A DNA stretch of 64,000 nucleotides from Hyphomonas sp. (lineage in GTDB: Bacteria > Pseudomonadota > Alphaproteobacteria > Caulobacterales > Hyphomonadaceae). Below, piece after piece: positions 27,794 through 36,273 of this stretch; position 1 is the stretch's first letter; every line of letters starts with the position of its first letter. A model generated the notes under the pieces. The model was not told the DNA's origin, ran no database searches, and saw only the letters and a list, made by a program, of their open reading frames with translations. The DNA is taken from contig WGNP01000018.1 of NCBI GenBank assembly GCA_016124495.1, forward strand, positions 1-64,000. Reading direction: 5' to 3'. The position numbers and the translations under genes were made by a program.

Positions 27794-30670
27794 TCATTCC
27801 GTTTGCCGTGCGGTCTTGTGATCCGGATTGCGCATCAGCGCGTTCTTCCTCGTGAACAGCTGAACAATAAGGCCGGCCAATGTAGCGATCTTCCGACTGC
27901 CCCCGGTGGTTAGATCAAAGACCAGGCGCGCCAAACCGTGCCCATACCGGCCTGTGCGCATGCAATGGTCGAAGGCATAGGTTAGCATGATCAGCAGGGA
28001 CATGAGCAGAAGGCCGTCGGGAAGCGGACTCAGGAAGGGCAGCCCGTCGCGCGGCCAGAACATTATGATGGCGTTTCCGACCCCGAATGCAAACAGTGAG
28101 CGCCGACCCATCGTCATCAGCCAGTTCGGCGCGTGGGCGCTTACGTTTGAGACGAGCAGCAGAATCAACAACGCAATGCAGATGAGCCCGAAGAAGAAGA
28201 CATAAGCAGGATGGTTGAGGTTACGAAGATCCATGCTGACGAGACTTATCCAGTCAACGGGATAGGCGGGGATCGAGACGGCATAGGCAAGCCCCACTGC
28301 GAACATCACCATCATCGGTATCTGCGAGCGGATGAACTGCAGGCCGGGGCGCGGGCTGTCCGAGCTGCGCCTGAGGCCGAACCCGAGCCAATAGCCGGCA
28401 AGAAGCAGGACAAAACTGTGAAGTATGGACGGCCCTGAGACATGCGGAGCTGTGCCTACGCCGATGAAGAGATCGAGCAGTCTCTGAAAGACTGGCTGGC
28501 CGTAAAGCTCTGGCGGCGCTGGAACCATTTTCAAGGGAATGAAGGCCATATGAGCGGCGAGGGCCGCGGCAAAGAGCGTCCAGAATCCCACTCTCTTGAT
28601 CGCAAAGAGGATAAGCGGGACCAGCAGAAACATGACGCTGTAGAAGATCAGGATCTGCGAAAAGGGCATGGCGCCGACCAGCGCGAGGGATCCGAGCGCA
28701 TACAGCCAGCCTGACGGGACTGTCAGCCAGAAGGCGAGGACGCTGAGCGCGTACAAGGCATAACATTGCAGGGATTTTGTGAGGAAGTCCTCGAACGCTT
28801 TGCTTTGGTCGGCCTGCGAGGTATACGGAGCATACAGGAGATGAATCATCACGCCAAACAGGATCATCAGCATCGGGGTCGCGGTCCGAACCACAAACTG
28901 CAACTCTGGAACAACGTGAAAACTGACCTGATAGAAGCAATGCGTCAATAGAGCGAGGAATATTGCGCCTGACCTTACCAGATCAAGCGCCTTGATCGAC
29001 ATGCTCGACCTTTTTGCCGCTGCGGCTTCAGTACCGATGCCGGGCGTCTGCGTCAGCTTAGCGAGTTGGCCTATCGGCGTATTCTCCCAACCGATTGGCA
29101 CGTAACCGAGGTGCTTCTCGAGAGCGAGGACCATCTGCACATAGTTGAGCGAATCGCCGCCCAGTTCGGTAAAGCTGTACCGGGTGTCCAGATCCTCTTG
29201 ATCGAGAACCATCGTTATTTCTGCGACAAGCGAGGATGGCTTGGATAACGGCGTGTCAGGACGGAAAGTCCGTATCGTCGCATAGTCAGTCTTCCCGGAT
29301 GCAAGCCGCGGAATCTCCCCCACTTCAACAGCCGAAATCAGATAGGCAGGAATGTCCAGGTCCTGCGCCAGTAAACTGCGGATTCTATCTGCAGATCCCT
29401 TTTCTGATGTTGCAACAACTAGCCCTTTATCATCTCCCGAAACGGCCGCCTCGATGCCGGCATCAGACAGACGCCGTTCGATATCGTCAAAGCCAATCCT
29501 CAATCCAAACAGCTTGGCAAAGCGGCTGGTGCGGCCCACAATTCGGAAATATCCCCGGTCGTTGCAAACGGCGATGTCGCCTGTCCGCAGTTCATCTGTA
29601 GTTTGAGGTTTCAACAGATCTTCGCGGGAGGTTGCATAACCCAGCATGACGTTTGGCCCCCGGTAGACTAGCTCGCCGGCGCCTTCCGGTAGGCCTGCAG
29701 AATCGCCAATCGGCTCTAGCCGCAACACGCCGCCGGGAATGGCAATCCCTATGCAGTCCGGAAAAATCGCAGCATCAATGGGTGGCAGGTAGGCTATTCT
29801 GGGAGCGGCCTCTGTTTGCCCGTACATAACATAGAAGCGCTTTCCGGACCGCTCCGCCCACTGAGCAAAACGCCTTACGAGGTCCGGCGACAGTTTTCCG
29901 CCAGCCTGTGTAAGGTGCCTGAGGCTGGGATACTCGCGATCAAGGAAGCCGCCCAGCTCGAGCATCTGATAAGTATGCGGCACACCAGCGATGCTGCTTA
30001 CGCGGTCACGCTCGACGCGTTCCCAGAAACGCGCATCGGTTACCGAATGCTCGCTGATTACAATGGTATGGCCCATCAGCAGATGGGAGTGCAAAATCGA
30101 CAGGCCGTAAGAATAATGCGCCGGTAAGGACATAATCGCGCGTTCGCCAGTCTGCAGCTCAAGGTAGGATGCAATCGCGCAGGCATTGCTCAGCAGGTTC
30201 TGATGCGACAGGCGCACATACTTCTGGCCTCCGGTAGATCCGGACGTCGAGAGCAGTACAGCGAGATCCGGCGCCATCTCGATCGGGCCGGCTTCAAAGT
30301 CGGTCAGTGCCCATTTCCCGCCGGTGCTTGCAAAGCCAAAGTTGGGCCTGAGGGCTATCCGGACTGAACTGTCAGCATCCCCGCCTGCAGTGGGGATGAC
30401 CACATGTCCTGCGCGGAGTGCACCAATATAGAACAGTATAGCCTCGAGTTGGTTCGGCATCTCAACTGAGATCAGCGCGCGCGCGAGGGTTACAGACCGC
30501 ACCGCGGCGTCGGCACGCTCTGCAAGTTCAGCATAGGAAAGACTTGAACCGTCCTCGCAGATCAAGGCAATCGAGGTTCCAAACCGTTCGATCTGCTCGA
30601 ACAGGCGGCGCGGCGCGGCAGCGTCAGGCGCAGGAACTTGCGTCTTGGAAACGCTGAGGTGCTCTTGCAT
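27794..30670 (-). CDS. Acyl-AMP ligase / carrier protein / membrane acyltransferase fusion
   Basis: This 958-residue protein joins three activities. Residues 1-490 are an ANL adenylating domain with the P-loop-like LLSTSGSTGGQKYVRLSHQN, YGQTEA and ELRTGDIA. Residues about 490-570 form a phosphopantetheine carrier with the attachment Ser507 in ELGGDSLNYVQM. Residues 585-930 form an integral membrane domain of about ten helices, with an acyltransferase-3/OpgC-like opening (ALDLVRSGAIFLALLTHCFYQ). The simplest reading is that an acid is activated, loaded on the carrier and passed to a membrane-facing acceptor such as a sugar or glycan. Substrate unknown. The gene looks less GC-rich than its neighbours, which hints at transfer. 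Confidence 0.8.
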   Translation of the reverse strand: MQEHLSVSKTQVPAPDAAAPRRLFEQIERFGTSIALICEDGSSLSYAELAERADAAVRSVTLARALISVEMPNQLEAILFYIGALRAGHVVIPTAGGDADSSVRIALRPNFGFASTGGKWALTDFEAGPIEMAPDLAVLLSTSGSTGGQKYVRLSHQNLLSNACAIASYLELQTGERAIMSLPAHYSYGLSILHSHLLMGHTIVISEHSVTDARFWERVERDRVSSIAGVPHTYQMLELGGFLDREYPSLRHLTQAGGKLSPDLVRRFAQWAERSGKRFYVMYGQTEAAPRIAYLPPIDAAIFPDCIGIAIPGGVLRLEPIGDSAGLPEGAGELVYRGPNVMLGYATSREDLLKPQTTDELRTGDIAVCNDRGYFRIVGRTSRFAKLFGLRIGFDDIERRLSDAGIEAAVSGDDKGLVVATSEKGSADRIRSLLAQDLDIPAYLISAVEVGEIPRLASGKTDYATIRTFRPDTPLSKPSSLVAEITMVLDQEDLDTRYSFTELGGDSLNYVQMVLALEKHLGYVPIGWENTPIGQLAKLTQTPGIGTEAAAAKRSSMSIKALDLVRSGAIFLALLTHCFYQVSFHVVPELQFVVRTATPMLMILFGVMIHLLYAPYTSQADQSKAFEDFLTKSLQCYALYALSVLAFWLTVPSGWLYALGSLALVGAMPFSQILIFYSVMFLLVPLILFAIKRVGFWTLFAAALAAHMAFIPLKMVPAPPELYGQPVFQRLLDLFIGVGTAPHVSGPSILHSFVLLLAGYWLGFGLRRSSDSPRPGLQFIRSQIPMMVMFAVGLAYAVSIPAYPVDWISLVSMDLRNLNHPAYVFFFGLICIALLILLLVSNVSAHAPNWLMTMGRRSLFAFGVGNAIIMFWPRDGLPFLSPLPDGLLLMSLLIMLTYAFDHCMRTGRYGHGLARLVFDLTTGGSRKIATLAGLIVQLFTRKNALMRNPDHKTARQTE

Positions 30671-30846
30671 GGTGGCAGCCGGTTAAGCAAGCTGAAGGAG
30701 TTACAAGAAATGGGCCAGTTTATCGACGGCATCGCCTGAGCTGCAGGTATTCAGCGAGCGGTCGTCTTGGGTCAGGCAATGGCGCTCCGATACGGATGGT
30801 TTATGCTGAGGGGGACTGAGCTTCGGTCTGACGCGGAGAGATCAAG

Positions 30847-31686
30847 TTGAAAAGGAAAACAACGCGCATCGGGATTGTCGGGCCGGGGCGTGCGATTGAC
30901 CGGGGGGTGGCGGAGCGCGTCAGCGCGCTCGCGGGCGACCGGGCGGAGCTGGTGTTTCATCCGCAATGTTTCCTGCGGGAAGGGCATTTTGCGGGGCCGG
31001 ATGCCGCGCGGGCCGCTGCGTTTGCTGACTATGCGAATGATCCTTCGCTGGATGCGGTGTGGTTTGCGCGGGGCGGGTATGGCGCCTGCCGGATCCTCGA
31101 CCTGGCATTCGGTAATCTGGGCGCGGCGGCGCGGGCAAAGACCTATCTCGGCTATAGCGATGCGGGCAGCCTGCTGGCACGCCTGGCGCGCGATCGCGTC
31201 GGCCGGGTGGCGCACGGGCCGATGCCAGCGGATATCCTGCGCGAAGGCGGCGAGGCGGCGGTGCGCCGGTCGCTCGGCTTCCTGACGGGTACGGATGATG
31301 GGGCGGGGATTGATGCGGCGGCGCAGGCGCCGGGCAGGTATGCGGCATTCAATATTTCGGTCTTCGCAAGCCTGATCGGCACCGGCTGGCTGCCGGACCT
31401 GAGCGGGCATGTGCTGATGCTGGAGGATGTGGGCGAGTATCATTACCGGCTCGACCGGATGATGTTCACGATCACCTCGAACCCTGAGGTGAAGAAGGTG
31501 GCGGGTATCCGGCTCGGGCGGTGCGGGGCGATTCCGGTGAACGATATCGACTTCGGCAGGAATGAAGAGGAGATCGTGCGGGACTGGTGCGCACGGGGCG
31601 CGATTGCGTATCTCGGGCGCGCGGATATCGGCCACGATGTGGACAACAAGATCGTAGTGTTCGGGGAGCGTGGCGCAGGCGCCTGA
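30847..31686 (+). CDS. ldcA: LD-carboxypeptidase (peptidase family S66)
   Basis: LdcA removes the terminal D-Ala from recycled murein tetrapeptides in the cytosol. The 279-residue protein has the family pattern: RIGIVGPGRAIDRG at the start, FARGGYGACRILD, the nucleophile region YLGYSDAGSLLA, the glutamate in LEDVGEYHYRLDRMM and the histidine in DIGHDVDNKIVVFGE. The length is slightly under the usual 300. There is no signal peptide. It stands in the opposite direction to the Mur ligase, separated by the acyl ligase fusion. MccF-type immunity proteins share the fold but are less likely here. Confidence 0.85.
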   Translation: MKRKTTRIGIVGPGRAIDRGVAERVSALAGDRAELVFHPQCFLREGHFAGPDAARAAAFADYANDPSLDAVWFARGGYGACRILDLAFGNLGAAARAKTYLGYSDAGSLLARLARDRVGRVAHGPMPADILREGGEAAVRRSLGFLTGTDDGAGIDAAAQAPGRYAAFNISVFASLIGTGWLPDLSGHVLMLEDVGEYHYRLDRMMFTITSNPEVKKVAGIRLGRCGAIPVNDIDFGRNEEEIVRDWCARGAIAYLGRADIGHDVDNKIVVFGERGAGA

Positions 31687-31699
31687 AGGGCTGAAATGA

Positions 31700-31728
31700 A
31701 AAGACGGGCTGCGCTGTGCAGGCCCGCC
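31700..31728 (-). terminator. Terminator after the pnt operon
   Basis: CGGGC (31705-31709) pairs with GCCCG (31722-31726), extended by a G-T pair, around a 10-nt loop. On the minus strand the stem is followed by TCTTTTCATTT, fitting termination of pntB transcripts; ldcA converges from the other side. Confidence 0.5.
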
Positions 31729-31753
31729 TTCTGTTTGCGTACGGTGTATCCGA

Positions 31754-33172
31754 TCAGAGGTTCTTGACGATGTCCTCGACCATCTTCTTGGCGTCCGCGA
31801 GCAGCATCATCGTGTTGTCGTGGAAGAAGAGTTCGTTCTCGATGCCGGCATAGCCTGAGCCCATCGAGCGCTTGATGAAAAGCACGGTGCGGGCGTTTTC
31901 GACGTCGAGGATGGGCATGCCGTAGATCGGCGAGGTCTTGTCGGTTTTGGCGGCCGGGTTCGTCACGTCATTGGCGCCGATGACGAAGGCGACGTCCGAA
32001 GCGGAGAACTCGGAGTTGATGTCTTCGAGTTCGAACACTTCGTCGTAAGGCACCTGGGCCTCGGCGAGGAGGACGTTCATGTGGCCCGGCATCCGGCCCG
32101 CGACCGGGTGGATGGCGTATTTCACTTCGACGCCTTCGGCCTTCAGCTTCTCGGCCATTTCCTTCAGCGCGTGCTGGGCCTGGGCGACGGCCATGCCATA
32201 GCCTGGGACGATGATGACCTTCGAGGCGTTCTTCATGATGAAAGCCGCGTCTTCGGCAGAACCCTTCTTGTAGGGCCGGTCGACGCGTGCGCCGCCGGCT
32301 GCGGCAGCTGCATCTTCGCCGCCGAAGCCGCCGAGGATGACCGAGATGAAGGAGCGGTTCATGCCTTTGCACATGATATACGACAGGATCGCGCCGGACG
32401 AGCCGACGAGGGCGCCGGTAATGATCAGCGCGAAGTTGCCGAGCGTGAAGCCGAGGGCGGCGGCGGCCCAGCCGGAATAGGAGTTCAGCATCGAGACGAC
32501 GACCGGCATGTCGGCGCCGCCAATGGGGATGATCAGCGTGATGCCGAGGATCAGGGCGAGGACGGTGAGGCCCCAGAAGGCCCACTGGGCCTGCCCGCCG
32601 CTCATGATCAGGACGACGGTGAGGGCGATGATGCCGAAGCCGAGGCCGAGGTTGAGCAGGTGGCGGGCGGGCAGCAGGATCGGCGCGCCGCTCATGTTAC
32701 CGTTGAGCTTGGCAAAGGCGATGATGGAGCCGGTGAAGGTCAGCGCGCCGATGGCGGAGCCGAGGCCGAGTTCGATCAGCGAGGCGGTCTTGATACCGGT
32801 GAGGCCCAAGATGCCGAAGCTGTCGGGCGCATAGAGCGCGGCGGCGGCGACGAGCACGGCGGCGAGGCCGACGAGGGAGTGGAAGGCCGCGACGAGCTGC
32901 GGCATGTCCGTCATCGGGATCTTGCGCGCGATATAGGCGCCGATGGTGCCGCCGATGGCGACGGCGCCGATCATCAGTGCCCAGGTCGTGGGATCAAGCT
33001 GGTCCCAGAGCAGCACGATGGTGGTGGCGACGGCGATCATCATGCCGATCATGCCATTGCGGTTGCCCTTCTGGCTGGTGGCGGGGCTGGAGAGGCCGCG
33101 CAGGGCGAGGATGAAGAGCACGCCCGCGACGAGATAGAGCAGGGGCGCCCAGGTGGATTGAAACTGTTCCAC
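31754..33172 (-). CDS. pntB: NAD(P) transhydrogenase subunit beta
   Basis: PntB provides the main membrane domain and the NADP(H)-binding domain III of the proton-translocating transhydrogenase, which uses the proton gradient to reduce NADP with NADH. About eight or nine transmembrane helices fill residues 1-270. The C-terminal domain carries KVIIVPGYGMAVAQAQHALK (the GYG nucleotide loop), HPVAGRMPGHMNVLLAEA, VIGANDVTNPAA and FIKRSMGSGYAG. The length of 472 is typical. Its GTG start is 3 nt after the pntAB stop, completing the pntAA-pntAB-pntB operon, the split arrangement common in alphaproteobacteria. Confidence 0.96.
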   Translation of the reverse strand: MEQFQSTWAPLLYLVAGVLFILALRGLSSPATSQKGNRNGMIGMMIAVATTIVLLWDQLDPTTWALMIGAVAIGGTIGAYIARKIPMTDMPQLVAAFHSLVGLAAVLVAAAALYAPDSFGILGLTGIKTASLIELGLGSAIGALTFTGSIIAFAKLNGNMSGAPILLPARHLLNLGLGFGIIALTVVLIMSGGQAQWAFWGLTVLALILGITLIIPIGGADMPVVVSMLNSYSGWAAAALGFTLGNFALIITGALVGSSGAILSYIMCKGMNRSFISVILGGFGGEDAAAAAGGARVDRPYKKGSAEDAAFIMKNASKVIIVPGYGMAVAQAQHALKEMAEKLKAEGVEVKYAIHPVAGRMPGHMNVLLAEAQVPYDEVFELEDINSEFSASDVAFVIGANDVTNPAAKTDKTSPIYGMPILDVENARTVLFIKRSMGSGYAGIENELFFHDNTMMLLADAKKMVEDIVKNL

Positions 33173-33175
33173 GGG

Positions 33176-33541
33176 TCAGGTCCCTTTTTTCTTGTACATG
33201 GCCAGCATGCGCTGGGTGACGAGGAAACCGCCGAAGATATTGACGCTGGCGAGCATCACGGCGACGGCGCCGAGGATCTTGGCGCCCCAGCCTTCGGATG
33301 TGAGCCCGGCGGCCGCAGCGGCGACGAGGGCGCCGACGACGATCACGGACGAAATGGCGTTGGTTACCGCCATCAGCGGTGTGTGCAGCGCGGGCGTGAC
33401 CGACCAGACGACATAGTAGCCGACGAAACAGGCGAGCGCGAAGATGGCCGCGAGGAAGACAGTGGAGTCGATGCCGCCGGCGTCTGCGTAGGCGGGCAGG
33501 GCGAGCGCTGCGAGGGCGAGGACGGAAAGGGCGCGTTTCAT
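33176..33541 (-). CDS. pntAB: NAD(P) transhydrogenase subunit alpha, part 2
   Basis: This 121-residue protein corresponds to the C-terminal membrane part of E. coli PntA. It has three transmembrane helices (about 27-45, 55-80, 85-107), with the conserved [20 protein letters not shown] and an [10 protein letters not shown] stretch. The first residues form a cleavable-looking hydrophobic start ([20 protein letters not shown]), which is unusual for this subunit and may be a signal peptide. The gene abuts pntAA with no gap and precedes pntB by 3 nt. Confidence 0.93.
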   Translation of the reverse strand: MKRALSVLALAALALPAYADAGGIDSTVFLAAIFALACFVGYYVVWSVTPALHTPLMAVTNAISSVIVVGALVAAAAAGLTSEGWGAKILGAVAVMLASVNIFGGFLVTQRMLAMYKKKGT

Positions 33542-34666
33542 TTACTTGAGCCTTTCGCTGACGGTGGCGCCATTGCGGGTGAGCAGCATGGCTTTGACGA
33601 TCTCATCGTCCGTATCAAGATTGAGCTTGCCGCCTTCGCCGGTGATCAATGGCAGGAAGGCGAGCAGGTTCTTGGCGTAGAGCGAAGACGAGTCGGCAGG
33701 CAGGCGCGCGGGCAGGTTCGAGAAACCAGCGACCTTGACGCCGTTGACGTCGACGATTTCGTCGGCCTTCGAGAGCGGGCAGTTGCCACCCTGGCTGACG
33801 GCCATGTCGACGATCACCGAGCCAGGCTTCATCGAATGGACCATCGCCTCGGTGATCAGCACGGGCGCAGCGCGGCCCGGGATCAGTGCGGTGGTGATGA
33901 CGATGTCCTGCTTGGCGATGTGGCTGGCGGTGAGCGCGGCCTGCTTGGCCTGATATTCCGGAGACATTTCCTTAGCGTAGCCGGCCGAGGTTTCGGCGGC
34001 CTTGAACTCTTCATCCTCGACAGCGATGAACTTGGCGCCCAGAGAGGCGACCTGTTCCTTGGCAGCAGGACGCACGTCGTTGGCGGTCACGACCGCGCCG
34101 AGGCGGCGGGCGGTAGCGATGGCCTGGAGACCGGCGACACCGGCGCCCATGACGAACACCTTGGCCGGAGCGACAGTGCCCGCGGCGGTCATCATCATCG
34201 GCATGGCGCGGCCATAGATCTGAGCGCCTTCGATGATGGCGCGGTAGCCGGCGAGGTTCGACTGGGACGAGAGCGCGTCCATCGACTGGGCGCGGGTGAT
34301 TCGCGGGGTGAATTCCATCGACAGGCCGGCGATCCTGCGGGCGTTGAGCGCCGCGACCTCGTCTGTCGCATAGGCGAAGGGCTCCATCAGGGCGATCAGG
34401 GCCGCGCCTTCGGGCAGGGACGCGATCTCCGCAGGCTCCGGCCGGCGGACCTTGAAGACGATGTCGGCGCCGGCTGCAGCGGCGGGGCCGGCAGCAATCG
34501 CGGCGCCTGCTTCGGTGAAGGCGCTGTCGGGGAAGCCGGCGACGGTGCCCGCGCCGGATTCGATCGTCACCGTGTGGCCGAGGCCCACGAGCTTCTTGAC
34601 GGTCTCCGGGGTTGCCGCAACGCGGGTTTCACCGGCTCTACGTTCTTTGAGCACTGATATCTTCAT
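33542..34666 (-). CDS. pntAA: NAD(P) transhydrogenase subunit alpha, part 1
   Basis: PntAA is the soluble NAD(H)-binding domain I. The 374-residue protein starts MKISVLKERRAGETRVAATP, typical of the alanine dehydrogenase/transhydrogenase family. It contains the NAD-binding VFVMGAGVAGLQAIATARRLGAVV, the mobile-loop region LARVA-like CPLSKADEIV, and RITRAQSMDALSSQSNLAGY, a transhydrogenase signature. ATG 34666 is chosen over an upstream in-frame start because it matches the family N-terminus. It is the first gene of the operon, 59 bp from the divergent SDR gene; that space should hold both promoters. Confidence 0.95.
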   Translation of the reverse strand: MKISVLKERRAGETRVAATPETVKKLVGLGHTVTIESGAGTVAGFPDSAFTEAGAAIAAGPAAAAGADIVFKVRRPEPAEIASLPEGAALIALMEPFAYATDEVAALNARRIAGLSMEFTPRITRAQSMDALSSQSNLAGYRAIIEGAQIYGRAMPMMMTAAGTVAPAKVFVMGAGVAGLQAIATARRLGAVVTANDVRPAAKEQVASLGAKFIAVEDEEFKAAETSAGYAKEMSPEYQAKQAALTASHIAKQDIVITTALIPGRAAPVLITEAMVHSMKPGSVIVDMAVSQGGNCPLSKADEIVDVNGVKVAGFSNLPARLPADSSSLYAKNLLAFLPLITGEGGKLNLDTDDEIVKAMLLTRNGATVSERLK

Positions 34667-34725
34667 GAAGCCCTGAATTAGGTTAAACCTTGCGCTGTGC
34701 AACTGTTATTTTGGAGGTTTGAGGC

Positions 34726-35493
34726 ATGAGCTTGTTTAGTCTGGCTAACAGGACGGCATTGGTGACGGGGGCCTCGAGCGGGCTGGGCGAGCATTTTGCG
34801 CATGTGCTGGCGGGGGCAGGCGCCACCGTTGTGATCGCCGCGAGACGGATGGACCGGCTGGAGGACGTGGCCGCCGACATCGCCGCCAAGGGGGGCAAGG
34901 CCCTGCCGGTCGAAATGGATGTGACCCGGGACGGCAGCGTGGTTGCCGCGTTCGATTCGATCCGGGAAGCCCTCGGGCGGCCGTGCGACATCGTGATCAA
35001 CAATTCCGGCATGTCGCGCGGAGGCTGGTTCCGCGAGCAGAGCGAAGAGGACTGGAACGCGGTGATGGATACCAACCTCACCGGCGTCTGGCGCGTCGGC
35101 AAGCATGCGACGAACGCCATGATCGCGGCAGGGGCGAAGGGATCGATCGTCAACATCGCCTCGATCACGGCGCACCGGACCCAATTCATGACCACGGCTT
35201 ATTGCGTCTCGAAGGCAGGCGTCGACCACCTGACGCGTCACATGGCGCTGGAGAATGCACGCTATGGCATCCGCGTGAACGCCATCTCGCCGGGCTATTA
35301 CAAGACCGCGATCAATGACGAGTATCTCGATTCCGAAGCGGGCGAGGCGATGCGCAAGCGGATCGCCTTCCGCCGGTTTGGCGAATACCGGGAACTCGAC
35401 GGGGCCTTGCTGCTGCTGTCGTCCGAGGCGGGGAGCTACATGACCGGCTCGACGATTGTCGTGGATGGCGGGCATTTGCTATCTTCTTTGTGA
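34726..35493 (+). CDS. Short-chain dehydrogenase/reductase
   Basis: This 255-residue classical SDR has the cofactor motif TGASSGLGEHF near residue 15, NNSG (an NNAG variant), NIASITAHR with the catalytic serine and AYCVSKAG with Tyr159 and Lys163. It ends with the usual YMTGSTIVVDGGH. An arginine pair after the second strand (AARRMDRL) suggests preference for NADP. TGGAGG lies 9-10 nt before ATG 34726. It is 18 nt upstream of a GNAT gene on the same strand. Substrate cannot be predicted; the pattern resembles 3-oxoacyl-ACP reductases and gluconate dehydrogenases equally. Confidence 0.9.
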   Translation: MSLFSLANRTALVTGASSGLGEHFAHVLAGAGATVVIAARRMDRLEDVAADIAAKGGKALPVEMDVTRDGSVVAAFDSIREALGRPCDIVINNSGMSRGGWFREQSEEDWNAVMDTNLTGVWRVGKHATNAMIAAGAKGSIVNIASITAHRTQFMTTAYCVSKAGVDHLTRHMALENARYGIRVNAISPGYYKTAINDEYLDSEAGEAMRKRIAFRRFGEYRELDGALLLLSSEAGSYMTGSTIVVDGGHLLSSL

Positions 35494-35511
35494 GTTACGG
35501 AGAATGGGCCG

Positions 35512-35943
35512 ATGGCAACTGAGATCGTGAAGATTGATGCCTCGAACGCTGTCTGTCTTGATAGCATGGCGCCGGAGGTCTTCGACTTTCCGGTACGGCC
35601 GGATTATCTCTTGGCGTTCCTTAGCGATCCCCGGCATGTTCTGATTGTTGCGATCGACGACGGCTGCGTGGTGGGCATGGCAACGGCGTTCGAGTATTTT
35701 CACCCCGACAAGCCGCCGCAGATGTTCATTAACGAAGTCGGCGTTTCGCCTGGCTGGCAACGCAAAGGTCTGGGCCGGAAGCTCACGGCTGCCTTGGTGG
35801 AGGAAGCAGAGCGTCGCGGTTGCCAATACGCCTGGCTCGGAACGGAATCGCAAAACATCGCGGCGCAAAAGTGCTTTGCCAGTGTTCCAGAGGCCGAAGG
35901 ACCGAAAACCTTTCTGCTTTACGAGTGGGACATGGAAGACTGA
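35512..35943 (+). CDS. GNAT acetyltransferase, AAC(3)-I-like
   Basis: This 143-residue GNAT protein has the acetyl-CoA loop VSPGWQRKGLGRKLTAALVEEA (Q/RxxGxG/A type) preceded by MFINEVGV, and a C-terminal GTESQNIAAQKCF as in aminoglycoside 3-N-acetyltransferase class I and many GNAT relatives with other targets. Nothing in the neighbourhood indicates drug resistance, so a general small-molecule or protein acetyltransferase is the safer call. It follows the SDR by 18 nt and ends 42 nt before the cobalamin riboswitch. Confidence 0.82.
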   Translation: MATEIVKIDASNAVCLDSMAPEVFDFPVRPDYLLAFLSDPRHVLIVAIDDGCVVGMATAFEYFHPDKPPQMFINEVGVSPGWQRKGLGRKLTAALVEEAERRGCQYAWLGTESQNIAAQKCFASVPEAEGPKTFLLYEWDMED

Positions 35944-35984
35944 CGCGGACTTGCCGCCCCGCCAAGGAAGCACTAACAGTCAAG

Positions 35985-36150
35985 AACGCGAAAGGTGCCC
36001 GGGTCAAAAACCTGGGTGAAAAGGGAAGCCGGTGGGAATCCGGCGCTATGCCCGTAACTGTCAGCGGGGAGTTTTGGGGCCAAACGCCACTGGGAAACCG
36101 GGAAGGCCGCCTCAGGACGCTGATCCGCAGAGCCAGGAGACCTGCCTCTC
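35985..36150 (+). promoter_or_regulatory. Cobalamin riboswitch
   Basis: The conserved pieces appear in order: AAAGGTGCC (35991-35999), AAAGGGAAGCCGGTGGGAA, GCTATGCCCGTAACTGTCAG, the B12-box region GCCACTGGGAAACCGGGAAG and GAGCCAGGAGACCTGCC (36130-36146). This is the standard adenosylcobalamin riboswitch core. About 125 nt of expression platform separate it from the btuB start at 36274. It should shut off btuB-btuF-btuC-btuD when cobalamin is plentiful. Confidence 0.96.
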
Positions 36151-36273
36151 GCCGTCGTGAGCTTGCCGCCCGGGACCAGGCGTAGGGCTGCGGAGGCGCG
36201 CCTTCCGTTCATGCGACATGTCATGAACCGCCGCAGGGATGCGCTCCCTCTGGCATTTGAAGGAGCTGCGGAC

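Noticed and set aside
32081-34657. An 858-codon open frame opposite the pnt operon, and similar long antisense frames at 54113-55918 and 57167-59161
   Set aside because: They lie exactly opposite well-identified genes, are repetitive in charged residues and result from the GC-biased third codon positions.
36157-36273. An upstream in-frame ATG that would extend btuB
   Set aside because: The extension lies in the riboswitch expression platform and buries the signal peptide; ATG 36274 has a good ribosome binding site.
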